Of a stretch of DNA of 64,000 nt, positions 22,181 to 34,685 are shown piece by piece (position 1 is the stretch's first letter; each line of letters opens with the position of its first letter). A model generated the notes under the pieces. The model was not told the origin of the DNA, did no database searches, and worked only from the letters and a program-made list of their open reading frames with translations. Source of the DNA: Chimonanthus salicifolius (Eukaryota > Streptophyta > Magnoliopsida > Laurales > Calycanthaceae); assembly GCA_013350335.1 (NCBI GenBank), contig CM023536.1, positions 42,478,314-42,542,313 of the forward strand, written 5' to 3'. Both the position numbers and the translations under genes were made by a program.

Positions 22181-24397
22181 ATGGGTTTTGCTCTACAAGC
22201 AATTCCTCAGTCCCCCATCTCCAAACCTAAATCAACTCAATCTCTTCATTCCATTGAATTATCTACTTCCACTCTCTTACACTGGCTTGAGTCCTGCACT
22301 CACGTACGATTCATCTCAGAAGCTAAACGAATTCATGGCCTATTAGTGGTCTCTGGTTACATTCATTCCCCAAACCTAGCATCCAAATTGGTGAGAGCTT
22401 ACTCCCTCTGTGGGAGTATCGAGATTGCTCACCAAGTGTTTGATGAAATTCATAAGCGAGATGTTGTTGTATGGAATTCAATGATTAGAGGATATATTTC
22501 AAATGGGTCATATGTCAAAGCAATTGAGCTTTTTAGTCAAATGTTGCTCGAAGGTGTTCAGCCCGATAGCTTTGTTTTTCCAGCTCTTCTGAAAGCATGT
22601 GCTTCAATTCCGGCCTTCAGGGTCGGCCTAGTTATTCATGGTTACATGATTAAATGTGGTTTGGAGATCAATGTGTTTATGAGTACTGCACTCATCAACA
22701 TGTATACTAAGTTTGGCAACAGTGAACTTTCCAAAAGAGCTTTTAATTTGATGTCTGAGAGAAATGTTGCCACTTACAACGCTTTAATCACAGGTTATAC
22801 TCAAAATGGTGACTTGGAGGGAGCAATGGCTTTGTTTCAGCAAATGCGTTTTGATAATATTGAAGTAAACTCAGTGACAATTTTACATTTCCTCTCTGCT
22901 GCCACCCTGCTTTCTGAACTGCATCTCGGAAAGGAGGTCCATGGGTTCATGATCCGTAATGAATTGGACACAGAAGTTGTCAGTTTGAATTCACTTATCA
23001 ACATGTATTCAAAATGTGGGTGCTTAGAACTGGGATGTCGTATTTTTGATAAAATGGTGCGAAGAAATGTGGTCTCATGGAATACTTTGATTGGGGCCTT
23101 TAACCAAAATGGTTATGACTCTGAGGCCCTGCAACTCTTTGCACTAATGTTGATGGAAGGAGAAAATGCTGATAAGATAACTGTTACAAGTGGTTTAGCT
23201 GCTTGTACAAACTTGGAAGACCTTAAAAGAGGAAAAGAAATTCATGCACACTCAATTCGAAATGGGTTCTTTAGTGATCCATTAGTGGAGGTAGCTCTGA
23301 TTGATTTATATGGAAAGTGTAAATATATTACGCAAGCACAATATATTTTTGATGCTGTTACTTATAGAGATTCCCCGGCTTGGGGTGCAATTATCTCTGC
23401 TCATGCCCGAAGCAATCATGCTATTGCCACACTCGAGCTTCTAAGAGAGTTGCAACGGCAAAAGCTGAAACCCAATTCAGTCATTTTGGCGAGTGTACTT
23501 GTTGTATGTACTCAAATGGCATCACTAGGTCAGGGTAAAGAGATTCATGCTTTTTTACTTAGAAGAGGCACAGAATCTGATGTTTTTGTAGGGACTGCTC
23601 TCCTTGATGTTTACTGCAAGTGTGGAGATATTAGAAGTGCAGAATGCCTATTTGAAAGCCTGCAACCGAAGAACATTGTTACATGGACAAGTATGATGGG
23701 TGGATATGGTATGCTTGGATATGGTGATAAAGTCCTTTCCCTTTTTGAGAGGCTGAAAGTGGAGGGTATGGAGCCTGACCATGTGACCTTCGTGTCTGTC
23801 TTGTCCGCATGTAGCCATTTGGGTATGATCAAGGAAGGGTGGAGATTCTTCAACAACATGTACCCTGTTTATGGGATTGTCCCGAGGCTAGAACATTATA
23901 CTTGTATGGTTGATCTCATGGGTCGCGCAGGGATGCTCAATGAGGCATATAAATTCATAAATGAAATGCCAATTAAACCAGATCATAGAATTTGGGGAGC
24001 TTTGCTTGGAGCATGCAAGATACATTCAAACTTAGAGCTAGGTAAAATCGTGGCTGGCCATATTTTTGAATTGGAGCCTCAAAATCTTGGAAACTATCTC
24101 TTGTTATCTAGCATCTATGATTCTTTGGGGGAGCCAGTTGACATGGAAGGTTTCAAACCACTGATCAAAGGAAAAAGACTAAAGAAAACTCCAGGATGCA
24201 GTTGGATAGAGCTGAATAGAAGGGTCCATGCTTTTTTGGTAGGTGATAGATCTCACCCTGAGAGTGAAACTATTTACAATGCACTGGAGAGTGTTACTGT
24301 TCAGATGAGAATTGCAGGTTATGTTCCTTCTGTATTTTCAGTTAATGAAACCGAAGCTTTGATTTACCAACGGTTCATGTTTGATTTGTCAAAATAA
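22181..24397 (+). CDS. Pentatricopeptide repeat protein, PLS class, E/E+ type
   Basis: An intronless 738-residue protein. After a leader of about 45 residues it is built almost entirely of PPR motifs of 31-36 residues (for example VVVWNSMIRGYISNGSYVKA, VSWNTLIGAFNQNG, IVTWTSMMGGYGMLG), in the P-L-S order typical of plant organelle RNA-editing or processing factors. The C-terminus has the E domain (GRAGMLNEAYKFINEMP, then IWGALLGACKIH) and E+ features (LKKTPGCSWIELN, HPESETIYNAL, AGYVPS). It then stops at FMFDLSK, about 15 residues after GYVPS, so the DYW deaminase domain of longer relatives is absent. It is expected to act on specific mitochondrial or chloroplast transcripts; the target cannot be told. 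The frame is intact, so it is probably functional as an E+ protein, although loss of a DYW tail by truncation is possible. Confidence 0.92.
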   Translation: MGFALQAIPQSPISKPKSTQSLHSIELSTSTLLHWLESCTHVRFISEAKRIHGLLVVSGYIHSPNLASKLVRAYSLCGSIEIAHQVFDEIHKRDVVVWNSMIRGYISNGSYVKAIELFSQMLLEGVQPDSFVFPALLKACASIPAFRVGLVIHGYMIKCGLEINVFMSTALINMYTKFGNSELSKRAFNLMSERNVATYNALITGYTQNGDLEGAMALFQQMRFDNIEVNSVTILHFLSAATLLSELHLGKEVHGFMIRNELDTEVVSLNSLINMYSKCGCLELGCRIFDKMVRRNVVSWNTLIGAFNQNGYDSEALQLFALMLMEGENADKITVTSGLAACTNLEDLKRGKEIHAHSIRNGFFSDPLVEVALIDLYGKCKYITQAQYIFDAVTYRDSPAWGAIISAHARSNHAIATLELLRELQRQKLKPNSVILASVLVVCTQMASLGQGKEIHAFLLRRGTESDVFVGTALLDVYCKCGDIRSAECLFESLQPKNIVTWTSMMGGYGMLGYGDKVLSLFERLKVEGMEPDHVTFVSVLSACSHLGMIKEGWRFFNNMYPVYGIVPRLEHYTCMVDLMGRAGMLNEAYKFINEMPIKPDHRIWGALLGACKIHSNLELGKIVAGHIFELEPQNLGNYLLLSSIYDSLGEPVDMEGFKPLIKGKRLKKTPGCSWIELNRRVHAFLVGDRSHPESETIYNALESVTVQMRIAGYVPSVFSVNETEALIYQRFMFDLSK

Positions 24398-25546
24398 TAA
24401 ATAAAATAAGAGAAGAAGAAAAACAAAAAGACATAATCCTCAGTCCAAAAGACTAGCTCCTTAAATGGAGTGACCTAAGTCCTTTATAAATCTTTAGATC
24501 TCTCTCTACACTTTGGTTGTGAGACTCGTTCACAGCCCCCCCCCCCCCTCGAACGAGGCCAGCCAACTCGTGCCTCATGCGACTAATAATCCTTCTAAGA
24601 GGCCCATTTCCCATGAAAATTAATGTTTAGGGTTGAGTTAAGATTTAATTCAATTCTCTTAATCCGATTTAAATCAATTAATCAAAATAAGAGATGTTTG
24701 AAAGTCAATGCAAAATCGAAACTCAAGCCTAAACAAAGAATTAATTAATTCATGATCGGAGGTGGATTCAAAGATCTGTATAACGATCGGAGCCCCTGAG
24801 CACAAGTTAAATAAATTCTTCACAAAATTCAAATTTTTGGAGAGAATAACTTTTTTCCAAAAATTGGTATTATTCCAATTGAATAAAAAAAAAATAAGTG
24901 AATTTATAGGAAAATAAATGTTAAAAGACTATTCTACCATTTCTTAAAAATGTCATGTGAAAATTAAAAATAAAACCTTGTAAAATATTTTTCAATAAAG
25001 TATTCCCCTGTGGCTACTTATGTGGAATTACATGGACCAATAGAAATATAGAAATTGACATTGGACTGTACTCATATGCGGTCCTTATTTAACTGCTAAA
25101 AACTGTACAAAAGACTCGAAAAATACTTTTCCTTAGCTTTCCCGAAACTCCACACGTTCTTAGCTTTCATCCGTATCTTCCCAACATTGCAAAACACTGC
25201 CGAAAGAAGAGATTTTAGGGTAGAAAGAAACGATGGAAAGGATTTGGGATTGAGTTAGGTCAAAATTGCTTAGAATGTTGACTTCGGTAACTCGGTAGAC
25301 TTAGGACTCAATTGGACAATTTAATTGGGTCATTTGGAAGTGGATTTAGGGTCATTCAGGCATGGGGTCCACCACTAAATCTTAATGATTCAAAGGCAAG
25401 AAAATCATGGGCTAATTAGACATGATCCAATTAGTGTATCTGCGATCAAATTTGTCTATGAAGTTCAACCAATCTGCTTGATCAAGTTTGATCCATGATG
25501 CGTCTGTATCAGGATGTCAAATAATAATATTTAAATCTATCATAGC
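24398..25546. other. Non-coding stretch after PPR gene
   Basis: AT-rich sequence without a supportable gene. It contains a 12-C run at 24536-24547 and short A-runs. Confidence 0.6.
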
Positions 25547-25554
25547 TTTCTAAT

Positions 25555-25575
25555 TTTTTTTTGAGCGGTAAGAAT
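25555..25575 (-). mobile_element. 21-bp LINE 3'-terminal micro-insertion
   Basis: T8 followed by gagcggtaagaat (plus strand) equals the last bases of the minus-strand LINE family also seen at 14325. It is bracketed by tttctaat at 25547-25554 and again at 25576-25583, an 8-bp putative target duplication. It may be an extremely 5'-truncated insertion. Confidence 0.45.
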
Positions 25576-25599
25576 TTTCTAATAGTTGTCAAACTGAAA

Positions 25600-27062
25600 T
25601 ATTTAAATTTGATAGTATTATCTTTTAATATAACAAGGTGAAATTTTGTAGGTTTATAATTTGATAGTGATGAGGACATCAATGACTAAATAAGAAGATA
25701 TGAAAATAACTGAAAAAATGAAATTGGTGATATGGTTTTCCAAGTCTACAAGATTTTTGATCGAAGAAAAGCGGGCCTTTATTATTAAATGTGACCACTA
25801 AATCCATGAAATAAGAGCCTATGGACCTAGCATGTGAACCCAAAGACCATTTAAGGTGCTTGTGTGCCCAAATATCCACTTATATGACCTATATAAGTAG
25901 GAGAATGAAAAGTTGTGAGATCCCTTGTTAGGAGTGGAAGAGTGATTCCAAAGTGGTCTCAAAAGGTCAATGAGAGTGATATCATCAAGGAGGAAGCAAC
26001 AAAAGAAAACAACCAAAGAGGAGATTCATTTTGATGTTTTTGAGGTTCCAGCACAAACAAACCATAAGAAAGAACAAGAAAAATGGATTAGCCCTCCAGT
26101 TGGATCTCTCGTCACCAAAATTTGATGACTACGAGAAAACTGAAAATTATGTTGCTGAGTTTTACTTAGTTAAGTAGGTGACACGTGTCATTCATCCATG
26201 GATGACACTCTTATAATTAATTTTGTGAAATTCCTATAAATAGATAGCTTTGGGTTATCATAGATTCATCCCAACTTGAGCTTTTCTCCATTGCATTGAA
26301 CAAGGTGTTTCTGGTTCTGTTTGAGAGTTCTTTGGTTTCTTGTAGTCTTCTAGTTTGATTAGCCTCGAGAAAAATTGGGGTTTTGCTGGGTGAATTACAT
26401 CCTAAGAGAGGAAAATTCAACTATTGCTCACCTTGAATTTTGATTCAACTAACTCAATTCTAGTTCTCTAAAATTTTATCTTTTGGTGAAATTCACATGG
26501 TGTTATTTTTTTCCATTGAGAGTTCCTTACTTTATCCTATTGTTCTGGAAGAAATTAGAGTGTCGCTTATCCATTTTAACTTCCGCTTGCCCATACAAGT
26601 GGGTTGTTATCAATTGGCGATTGGAATTGAAGGAAGATCCAAGGAACCTCTCTTAGATTCCTGAAAATTATTGAGTTTGGGTTCTATCAGGTTTTCTCGC
26701 AAATTTGAATCATATTTGTTAATTTCTATTTTATTTTTGTTGATGACCTAGGTAGGTGTTTAAACCAATCATAACCTTCATCAGTTGGTGATCAGAGATT
26801 GAGTGTTACATATCTATGGGCGGATACACAATATTTAATTTTGTTAGATGGTGTTTTTACCTTTCTTTTCTTGCAAGATTTCCCGACTTTTAGAAGAGCA
26901 AGTTGTAGTCTTCCTAGTACGTCAATAACAGGAGAAAATACTAGAGGAAACCAAAGGGATAGGGTTGGTCAAGAAGACATATAGTTGGATCAGAATCAGA
27001 TTCTACAAGATGCCCAACATGCACAAGTGGAAGATCAGATTAAGACTACGAGAGGCAAATTG
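25600..27062 (+). mobile_element. Old gypsy-like element: LTR end, primer site, start of gag
   Basis: Features fit an LTR retrotransposon on the plus strand: a TATA-like cctataaatagatagc at about 26232-26248, an LTR end near 26778 (ttcatca), a gttggtgatcagag primer-site-like block, then degenerate gag sequence. The gag continues at 29535 after a nested solo LTR and again at 32772 after a second one. The gag shows AQVEDQIKTTRGK before the break. No protease, RT or integrase was found. The family assignment is tentative. Confidence 0.4.
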
Positions 27063-29534
27063 TGTCATGCCCTAACCCAAAATATAGGCATGTGACGTGG
27101 ATAAATTTTTCTTCATCAAATATCACATGTGGGAAACACACGGATGCTCAAAACTTAAACATCGAAATCATAAATAATATTAAATAACCATTAATATCTC
27201 AAAGGGTATATCTCCTCAGCATAAATGTTATTAAACATTCCAGAATTTATTACAAACAAATCCTCAATGAGTAAAATGGTAAAAACAACATTAACAACTT
27301 AAATCAAATAAATAAGATAATCAACACAAGTATGTAGGGCATCTAGAGCAACATAATAACTAATCTCTTCCTCGGGGTCCCTCAGACCCATCCGGCTGCA
27401 ACATTATATGAAATTGTAAGGACGTGAGTACAAACAATACTCAGTGAATAAATACGCATGCTACACACTCACGCACCCACATAATAATAATGTATGAAAT
27501 GAAATACAAATCATGCCATGCAACACTGCCCTGCTATCAATCTCATCAATGTGAGCTGTCAAATAACATCATGATTCCTTGAAGGACATAAGCCACAACT
27601 TACAAATGAGAATCTCCATAAAACATAGATAATCTACTTCACTCGCATTCCTTCACCACTCTGGTGATTAAGTCAACTCTAAGGTGATCGATATACAACT
27701 TACCAAATTAGTACCGCTCTAGTAGGGCTCATAACTATGTAACCTTGCGCAACACTGCACACCAATTGTACAAAATAGTCGTGAGAGCGACCTACAGTGC
27801 GAAGCATGTAGGGGCTATACTCCTCAACGGCAACCCTACAAGACCAAGTCCCATATCCGCCACCACCATTCCAATAGGGTTCTTTGATCTAATCATCATC
27901 CTGTCATACCAATCTTCTCTAGAAAATGGAGACTACTATTAGTGGGGCCCAAATAAGGGAAATGCACATCACCAAGTCCTATATACCCTTTGGATCTCAT
28001 CCCAACACTAGTAATTCTCAATATCGTCATGCCCATTAGCACAATATCCCATACTCACATCCTAGATAACTTCTTAGGCACACAACAATGAGTAATATCA
28101 AAGGAAATATATTTATAATTTCATAGGAAATAAACAAGTCGTAATCACATTATAACCATAATTTCACAATGATAGCAAGCAAACATATTCCATTAGTTTC
28201 ATATATTAAACATAATTATCACATTGAGTTATTTTAGGGACATGGACTACACACCAACCCTGAGATATACATGTTGGGTTTATTTGCGCATATTTTTAGT
28301 CCTTGCAATTTATTAAACTCGTCTCATAGTGGTTTAACATCCTAAGTCCAATTACTCCCTTTCACAGCATAAACCCAATTAAATTCATCAATAACCATCT
28401 TAGCCATTCATAAGGATCTCCAACAATTATAACAAATTTTATATCATCATAATAAGATAATAGACATGTTACAAATCAAATAATAGGGAATTTATAACAT
28501 TGCATGCATTGCATAGGGCACATCAATCCTATTTATCATGCATTAAACACATCAACAATACGATACATTCCCTAATTCAAAGTAATAGCATACAAGCATT
28601 CATACAATGTGTGTAGCAATCCTCACCTCAAAAGTTATGATATTCTAGGTTAGTCTTCGGGGTCGTACCTCGACATGTTCAGGATTCGAAGGTTCTAATT
28701 AATAAAAAAAAACATAATACACCCCTATTAGTTCATTAGATTAGGTCAATTTAAAGCTTAGAAGAAAAATTCCTAAAATTAAATCCAAGATTTACCTTTA
28801 ACTTATATTAATCCCTTCAATTAAAGGTAAACCCCCCAAAATCTTCTCCCATGAATCACCTCCAAAATCCACTATGTCCCATTTTCCCTAATCTACTTCC
28901 TGTCCTAAGGTTCTAGATCCAATTTCAATTCGGATATACACCCAAACAAAGTTCCCTATCAAAATTCCCAATTTATTTCCATGGATTCCTCTCCAAATAT
29001 GGTTCATTGTTCATCATACACTCTGTTCTCAACAACTCCCATCAAAATTTCATCAAATAAAAAGAAAAGGAGAGAAAAGGATCATAGATTTTACCTTTAG
29101 ACAAGTGTAAGGAATCCGAATCCAAAGCCTTTAATGGGTGAAAATCAATGAAGGGAAGGTATAGGGTACTAGGGTTTGCTGGTAGGGGAGAGAGGTTAGC
29201 TGCTGAATGGGGAAGAAGGTGAAATAAACCTAAAATTCAAGAATATGGGTTTAAATACGCCGGTGCGACCTATCACGACTGGTGATCCACCGCTTTAACG
29301 ATCGATTGTGGTCCACGATCCATCGCCCTGAGACTAGTTTGTTCGACTTGGTCTGCTCTCAAGACAATCCCATCGTCCATGACGACCCATCGTCATCCAC
29401 GATCCATCGTCGCTAACATCAGTTTAAGGTCTAACTTTCTCAATTTCAACTCTGACATGTGTACTCAAATGGGATCTACATGTAACCCCTGTTATGACAT
29501 CATATATCAATAATTCTAAGGCTTGACCGTTACA
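27063..29534 (-). mobile_element. Solo LTR, 2472 bp, with 5-bp target duplication
   Basis: It begins tgtcatgccctaaccc and ends cttgaccgttaca, with TG...CA termini, flanked by a perfect 5-bp duplication aattg (27058-27062 and 29535-29539). Its left end is a reverse complement of the right-end type of the LTR at 30130-32771 (gggtaggggcatgaca), which sets the minus orientation. There is no coding capacity, so this is a solo LTR from a gypsy-type element. It carries gacccatcg and acgatccatcg words at 29265-29410. It interrupts gag-like sequence. Confidence 0.7.
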
Positions 29535-30129
29535 AATTGCAAGGCATATGAATGCACAAGGGGTTGAATTAAAGGCAATGATTGTAGATCTTACTAGGCG
29601 AATGCATAATATGTGAAAGAATTTCAACAGTTGACACGAGAGCTTCAGCAAACCTTGTTCCAATGGCTAGATATCCATCTACTTAATAGATCTAGATGTT
29701 TCGAGATGGAGTTACGTGTTGAATCCTCAGAAGAGAGTGGTACAAAAAGATCACTCAACCATAAACAAATGAGAGATCAACATGAAGAAAGACATGGTGA
29801 TCGAAGGAATCATTAGCATAGAAATCAACATTCTTAAATATTTCAGAGGTATGATTAGTGACGAGTTTTTTTATTGGTTGAAAATGGTAAGAAAACACCT
29901 TCAATTATAGGAATTGGAGATCCAAAGTGGGTATAGTTGGTAGGCATTGAGTTAAAAGGGCAACTTCTAACAAACTCTAGCTCCCTCTTCAAAAACTTGC
30001 ATTATTAAGGTAGTTCAAGGGAATACCTTTTTTTTTGAAGACCAAGGTATCAAGTCGTTCCATCTGAATTTTCCAAGAGTCCCACCCTAACTAATTCTTG
30101 GAGCATGTGTAAACCTCTCAATCCGGATA
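29535..30129 (+). mobile_element. Gag-like remnant of the old gypsy element
   Basis: Continuation of the interrupted element. The frame at about 29610-29816 reads FQQLTRELQQTLFQWLD, then a charged EERHGDRRNH end, typical of the linker region of plant gypsy gag. Frame breaks are present. It lies between the two solo LTRs. Confidence 0.4.
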
Positions 30130-32771
30130 TGTAATACTCTAACCCTGATTAGTACTCAATTATGTATTAATTAGCCGTTAATTTTAATTAGTGAACTGTT
30201 AATCTGAGAGATTAGCAGGTAGGTTATGTTTTGAGTCAAAGTTTGACTCGATCCGAGATCTGTGGATCCAACTCGTTGAGTGTTGTGGCAAAGTATCTGA
30301 ACTTTTCTTCGGCTGAGGATATTAAAAGTCACCTATTTTTGGTAAATAGTCATTTGAAAGATTTAAGTTTTTAAATTTCACACATTTGTTCAGTTTTGAA
30401 TTTGGAGTTCAACGGTTTTTACGATTTGTCGTTTGAACTTCCAGGAAGTGTATTTTCAGCACTAGCTGAGGGATACCCTTATTTGTAAAACACTGTGTTT
30501 TAAGCGTTTGAGAGTGTCAAAAGACCTTGAAGTCTTAAATTATTTTTATCAAGTTATTGTAATTAGTCCGGATATTTAATTTAAGAAATTTTAGAAATAC
30601 ACAGTGCTTAAAAAATAACTTTAAAGTTTTAAAAGAGATTTTATTATTTAAAACTATACTAGTTATATAGTTTTATTTCTTTTAAGTAACACTATCTCTT
30701 CGATCCATCCCTCTATTCGTAGGATAGGTATGGAAGGCCATCCTTGATTCTTTAAGAAGAAGAGGAGATGAGGGAAGTTTCTAGTTTCTTCCTCTTTTTT
30801 TTTTTTTTTTTTTCATTTTCTTCTTCTGCATCGTTTCTTTTCTTCTCTGGTATTCTTCTTCTTCTTTGAACGGTTGCAGCTACTGTACGAAAGTTTTGGA
30901 GGGCTTTCAAAGTTCTTCATTTCTCAGTCGATTTGGGCAAACACGGTATCAAAACTTATTTATTCGAAATTTTAGGAACTCCGGAACTAATCTTTTGAAA
31001 AACGGTCAAGTTTTAGGCTTCAAATTTCACCTTCAAAATTTGAAAGAAAAGGGAACTTTCAGTAAAAACTTTCTTTTCATTTTTTTTTTTCACTTAAAAA
31101 AAAAAACAAGAAGAGAGCCTTTCTCTTCCACCCCAACGGTTCCTTTTTCCTTTTCATTTTTTTTTTTTCCTTTTGCTTCTTCCTTCTCCAACATCTAGCA
31201 GCCAACTCTTTCAAGCTTTTTCCACATTTGTCGGGGTTTTCAAAACTACGCTATTTCTTAGTGGACTTTCACAAATAAGGTATGGAAATTCATTATTTCA
31301 AATTTTAGGAACTTCATGACTGTTCTTTTTGTGAAATGGATTGATTTTGGGCTTCATTTTTAGATTTTTTAGAATTAAGGCAAAAATGCCCCTTTTCTTT
31401 TAATTTTTAAATAACACCTTGAGAAGTGATTTTTTTATGTGCTATGACCTTCATATTGCATTTTTAAGCTATGATTTAGTTTAAAGTGAATTTCAAGATT
31501 TGGTTTAAGTTGATTAAATAAAATTATTTTAATAATTAGTTGAAGTGATTATATTTTTAAACTCAGTAAATTAGGCCTTTAATGTATTTATTGTTTAAAT
31601 TTATGTTTCGAGATTGACTTTTCTCTTTCTTTGTTCCAAGAGTCTACTTTAACAGAATTATGTTCTGTTAGTCGGACCAATCAAGTTGTCGGTCGGGTCA
31701 ATTTAGGTCAATAAATAAGGTTTGACTCCGTCAATTATCCAATTGAAACAGTTGGACCTGTTCTCTCTATTTCACACAAATCGAGAAACTACGTAGCTTC
31801 ATCGATCAAGGTGAGGAGACTCAACTATGACTTATTTGCATGTGAATGTGTATATGTTTTATTTAATGTTCATATATACATGATATATGTTATGATTGGA
31901 ATATGCAGGTGATTATCTGTATATATCTATGAATGCCCCTATGCTAACGTGGTTATACAAGTGTTGGAAATATGATTATTCTGCGTTGATAAACCTGGAT
32001 TTTATACCAGTGAATGGTAATTGTGTATTTTCCATGTATATGAAATTTTGTTTATGGGGTATGTTAAACATATATACTCACACAATTGTTAAGTGGGTTG
32101 AGCTCTTGCAACATGCTGCATTCTGTCTGCCTTAACTTAATGCATTCGAGGATAAGTGGGATTCCTCGACAGGGTTGAGTGGGATACCCTGGGCCTATAC
32201 AGTTAAGGTTGAGTGGGATATCTCAAGGGGTTGAGTGAGATACCCCAGTGAGTTAAAGAAATAATGATACACATGAGGAATTGAAAGAAAAGAACAAGTT
32301 GCCACATGTTCTGTTATTTATTTTAACTGCATTATAGACTTTAATCCTCTATCACATGCTTCTATCTATGACATTTCAAGTTCTCTTCACTAGGCTAGAA
32401 GCTCACATGTACCTCAATGCAGGACAAGGTTTGGAGGCAGCGAAAGACCCCCCTATAATGGCCTAAGCTGTGGAATCTTTGAATTCCTAATAAGTTGTTT
32501 TAGAGTAGAATTTACTTAGATGGTTTAATATATAATTATTGTCTAAGTTTACTAGTTGTAGGATCTAGACTTGTATGTGTATAATTATGGTGTGAACTGT
32601 TATGTGAATGTAAGTACCTTATGTGATAGTTTAGAATTTTATGAACACGTGTAGTCTCTTCATGGGTTTAGGCAGACCCGAGGCCATGGACATGTTGAGT
32701 TTTGGGATTAGTTTAAAAAAAAAAAAAAATTAGTCTCGTTTCGGGCCAACATATCGGGTAGGGGCATGACA
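30130..32771 (+). mobile_element. Solo LTR, 2642 bp, with near-perfect 5-bp target duplication
   Basis: It starts tgtaatactctaaccc and ends gggtaggggcatgaca, so the ends form an imperfect 16-bp inverted repeat. The flanks are ggata (30125-30129) and ggaca (32772-32776), a 5-bp duplication with one mismatch. There is no internal coding region. Internally it has a diverged tandem duplication (about 30895-31070 and 31229-31385) and four units of a ggttgagtgggatacc repeat (about 32147-32247). About 1.1 kb of its 3' half recurs inverted at 34686-36423. Confidence 0.75.
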
Positions 32772-33480
32772 GGACACACCGAATACAAAACTAAAAGGAC
32801 TAACCCTTTTTATATTGAAAGGACCTTGATCTCAAGATCTCCGACAAACAAAGGAGAGAATTAATCCATAGGAATACTTACGGTTAGAAAAAAAATCTTT
32901 CCACAAAATAGTGTGTCAATGTTTTCTCAAACCACTTACATTTGCTTTGATACTTGCTCAAGAGGGCAACCTCTTTCCATAAACCCCCTTAAAGGATCTT
33001 CAATTTATCAATACTTAACCTGTCTCAAGGTGTGCCTTCTAGCCCAAAATACTTTGTTTCTTTGAGATCTTTATTATTGCCAAGGGATGAGCCAAATATT
33101 TTATAATGAAGTGGAAAATGTAAATTATTAATTATAATTTGTCTAACTTAAATATAAGTTAAATACTATCAAAATTATAAATAACAAAATTTAATAAAAG
33201 AATTTGAAACTTTAGTAAAGTAGCATTAGCATTATTCCATTAGCATTAGCTCATTTTTTAAATTTCAAATAATAGATTTAACATTTCCACTTTTTATTCA
33301 TTTTATAATTCATCACTAAATATGACATTAAAATTTGAAGTAGCTTATAAAAAGAAAAAAATTATGACAATTAAGAGATGGAGAATTTCTCATTAATATT
33401 TGAGATTGTATTTTTTAACAAATGTGAACTTTCACGCTCATTTGATAATAAGATTTCTCAATTCTACCTTTCAGAAATTA
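32772..33480. other. AT-rich interval, possibly tail of the old gypsy element
   Basis: Immediately right of the solo LTR. No coding motif recognised. Confidence 0.4.
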
Positions 33481-33489
33481 ATAATTTAT

Positions 33490-34685
33490 ATTTATTTATT
33501 ATTATTTTTTGAATAAGTGTTAGTATTATTCAAAAACAAGCACAAAAAACAAGCACAAAGGATTAGAATGAGAAACCCACAGCCGAGGAAAAGCAAGCTG
33601 CTAAACAATGGGAATTTTAGAACAAAACAATAATGCCCCAAAATCAGGCCAAAAAAAAAAAAAACAAAAATGGGCCAGGCCCAAAATCACAAGGCAAACT
33701 CAAAAAATCTCCGACTGAGACAAACTAGTAAAAGCCAACAAAGCTCGGTCTCAAGGAGGAACCCAATACGCAAAGAAGCCCCACCCAGAACAAAACATAT
33801 TACTGTTTCTAACCCAGCAATTAAGTTGACGAGATAACTCAGGCTTAGTAGAAGTGACTCGGTTGCATTCAATATCCTACACGTGTAATATACAGCCAAT
33901 ATGAGAGACGATTAGGGCAAAGAAGAGCGAGCATCTCCTTACACCCAATCTGCAAAACAGATAGATCTACTTCTCTAGATCTAATGCTGTACAAACAACC
34001 TTAAGTGGCGAGTAGCAGATTTATAATGGGATCGCCAGTCATATGCCTCAAGAGAAATATTCCAGAGGAAGTAGGATTTGAGAGGTAAGTCTCTACACAG
34101 GATTGATTGCGTTGGATGACACAATCAATAAGGAGCTGAGATATCGTCTGATCCGCAAAACTGTTGTGAAGAGGCGCATTGGCTTTAATGGTAGGCGAAA
34201 GAACATGGGGAAGATCCCAAACAACTGAAAAAAGATTACCAGCTTTCTGAATATCATCGTTGGAGAGGAGAAAAAAGAAACGGTCATGGAATATCTTGCA
34301 GAATGGCAAAGCAAAGTATTTCAGGAGATCTAGCAATGTTCTGAAAAATTTGAAGATTTCTTTCTATCCATGTGTGCCAGACAACAACGGGAAGGACAAG
34401 ATTTGCTGCAAGTTTTTTGAGACGAGAGCTCATGGAGGAGATGAGAGCGAAATGATATTCAAGTATGTTGTGCGATTGTCTTGAAAAAGCAAATTAATAG
34501 ATTCCCAAATTTTGATAACAAAGTTGCATTTAAGCAAATAGCGGGCAGTCTCAATGGTAGAGTTACAAAGGATGCAGGTCATATCACAGAGGATGCCAAC
34601 ACTATGCAGCTTGTATTTAGTCTTGAGCCCTAAGTAGAGGAGAAGCCAAGCAATAAGGGAATGGCAATTAATGCAACTTGGGAAT
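33490..34685 (-). mobile_element. LINE ORF2 3' part (zf-RVT region)
   Basis: The minus strand, across frame breaks, reads SCINCHSLIAWLLLYLGLKT, then TCILCNSTIETARYLLKCNF and a WHTWIERNLQIFQN-type block. This is the zinc-binding RT-associated (zf-RVT) domain of plant L1 ORF2. It ends in an ATTA-rich tail near 33490. The truncated LTR abuts it at 34686. RT and endonuclease are absent; LINE ORF1 sequence occurs on the far side of the LTR (36424-37190), so an original LINE was probably split and partly deleted. Confidence 0.7.

Noticed and set aside
33687..33899. 70-codon minus-strand hydrophobic frame
   Set aside because: It lies within the LINE 3' end and has no independent start context.
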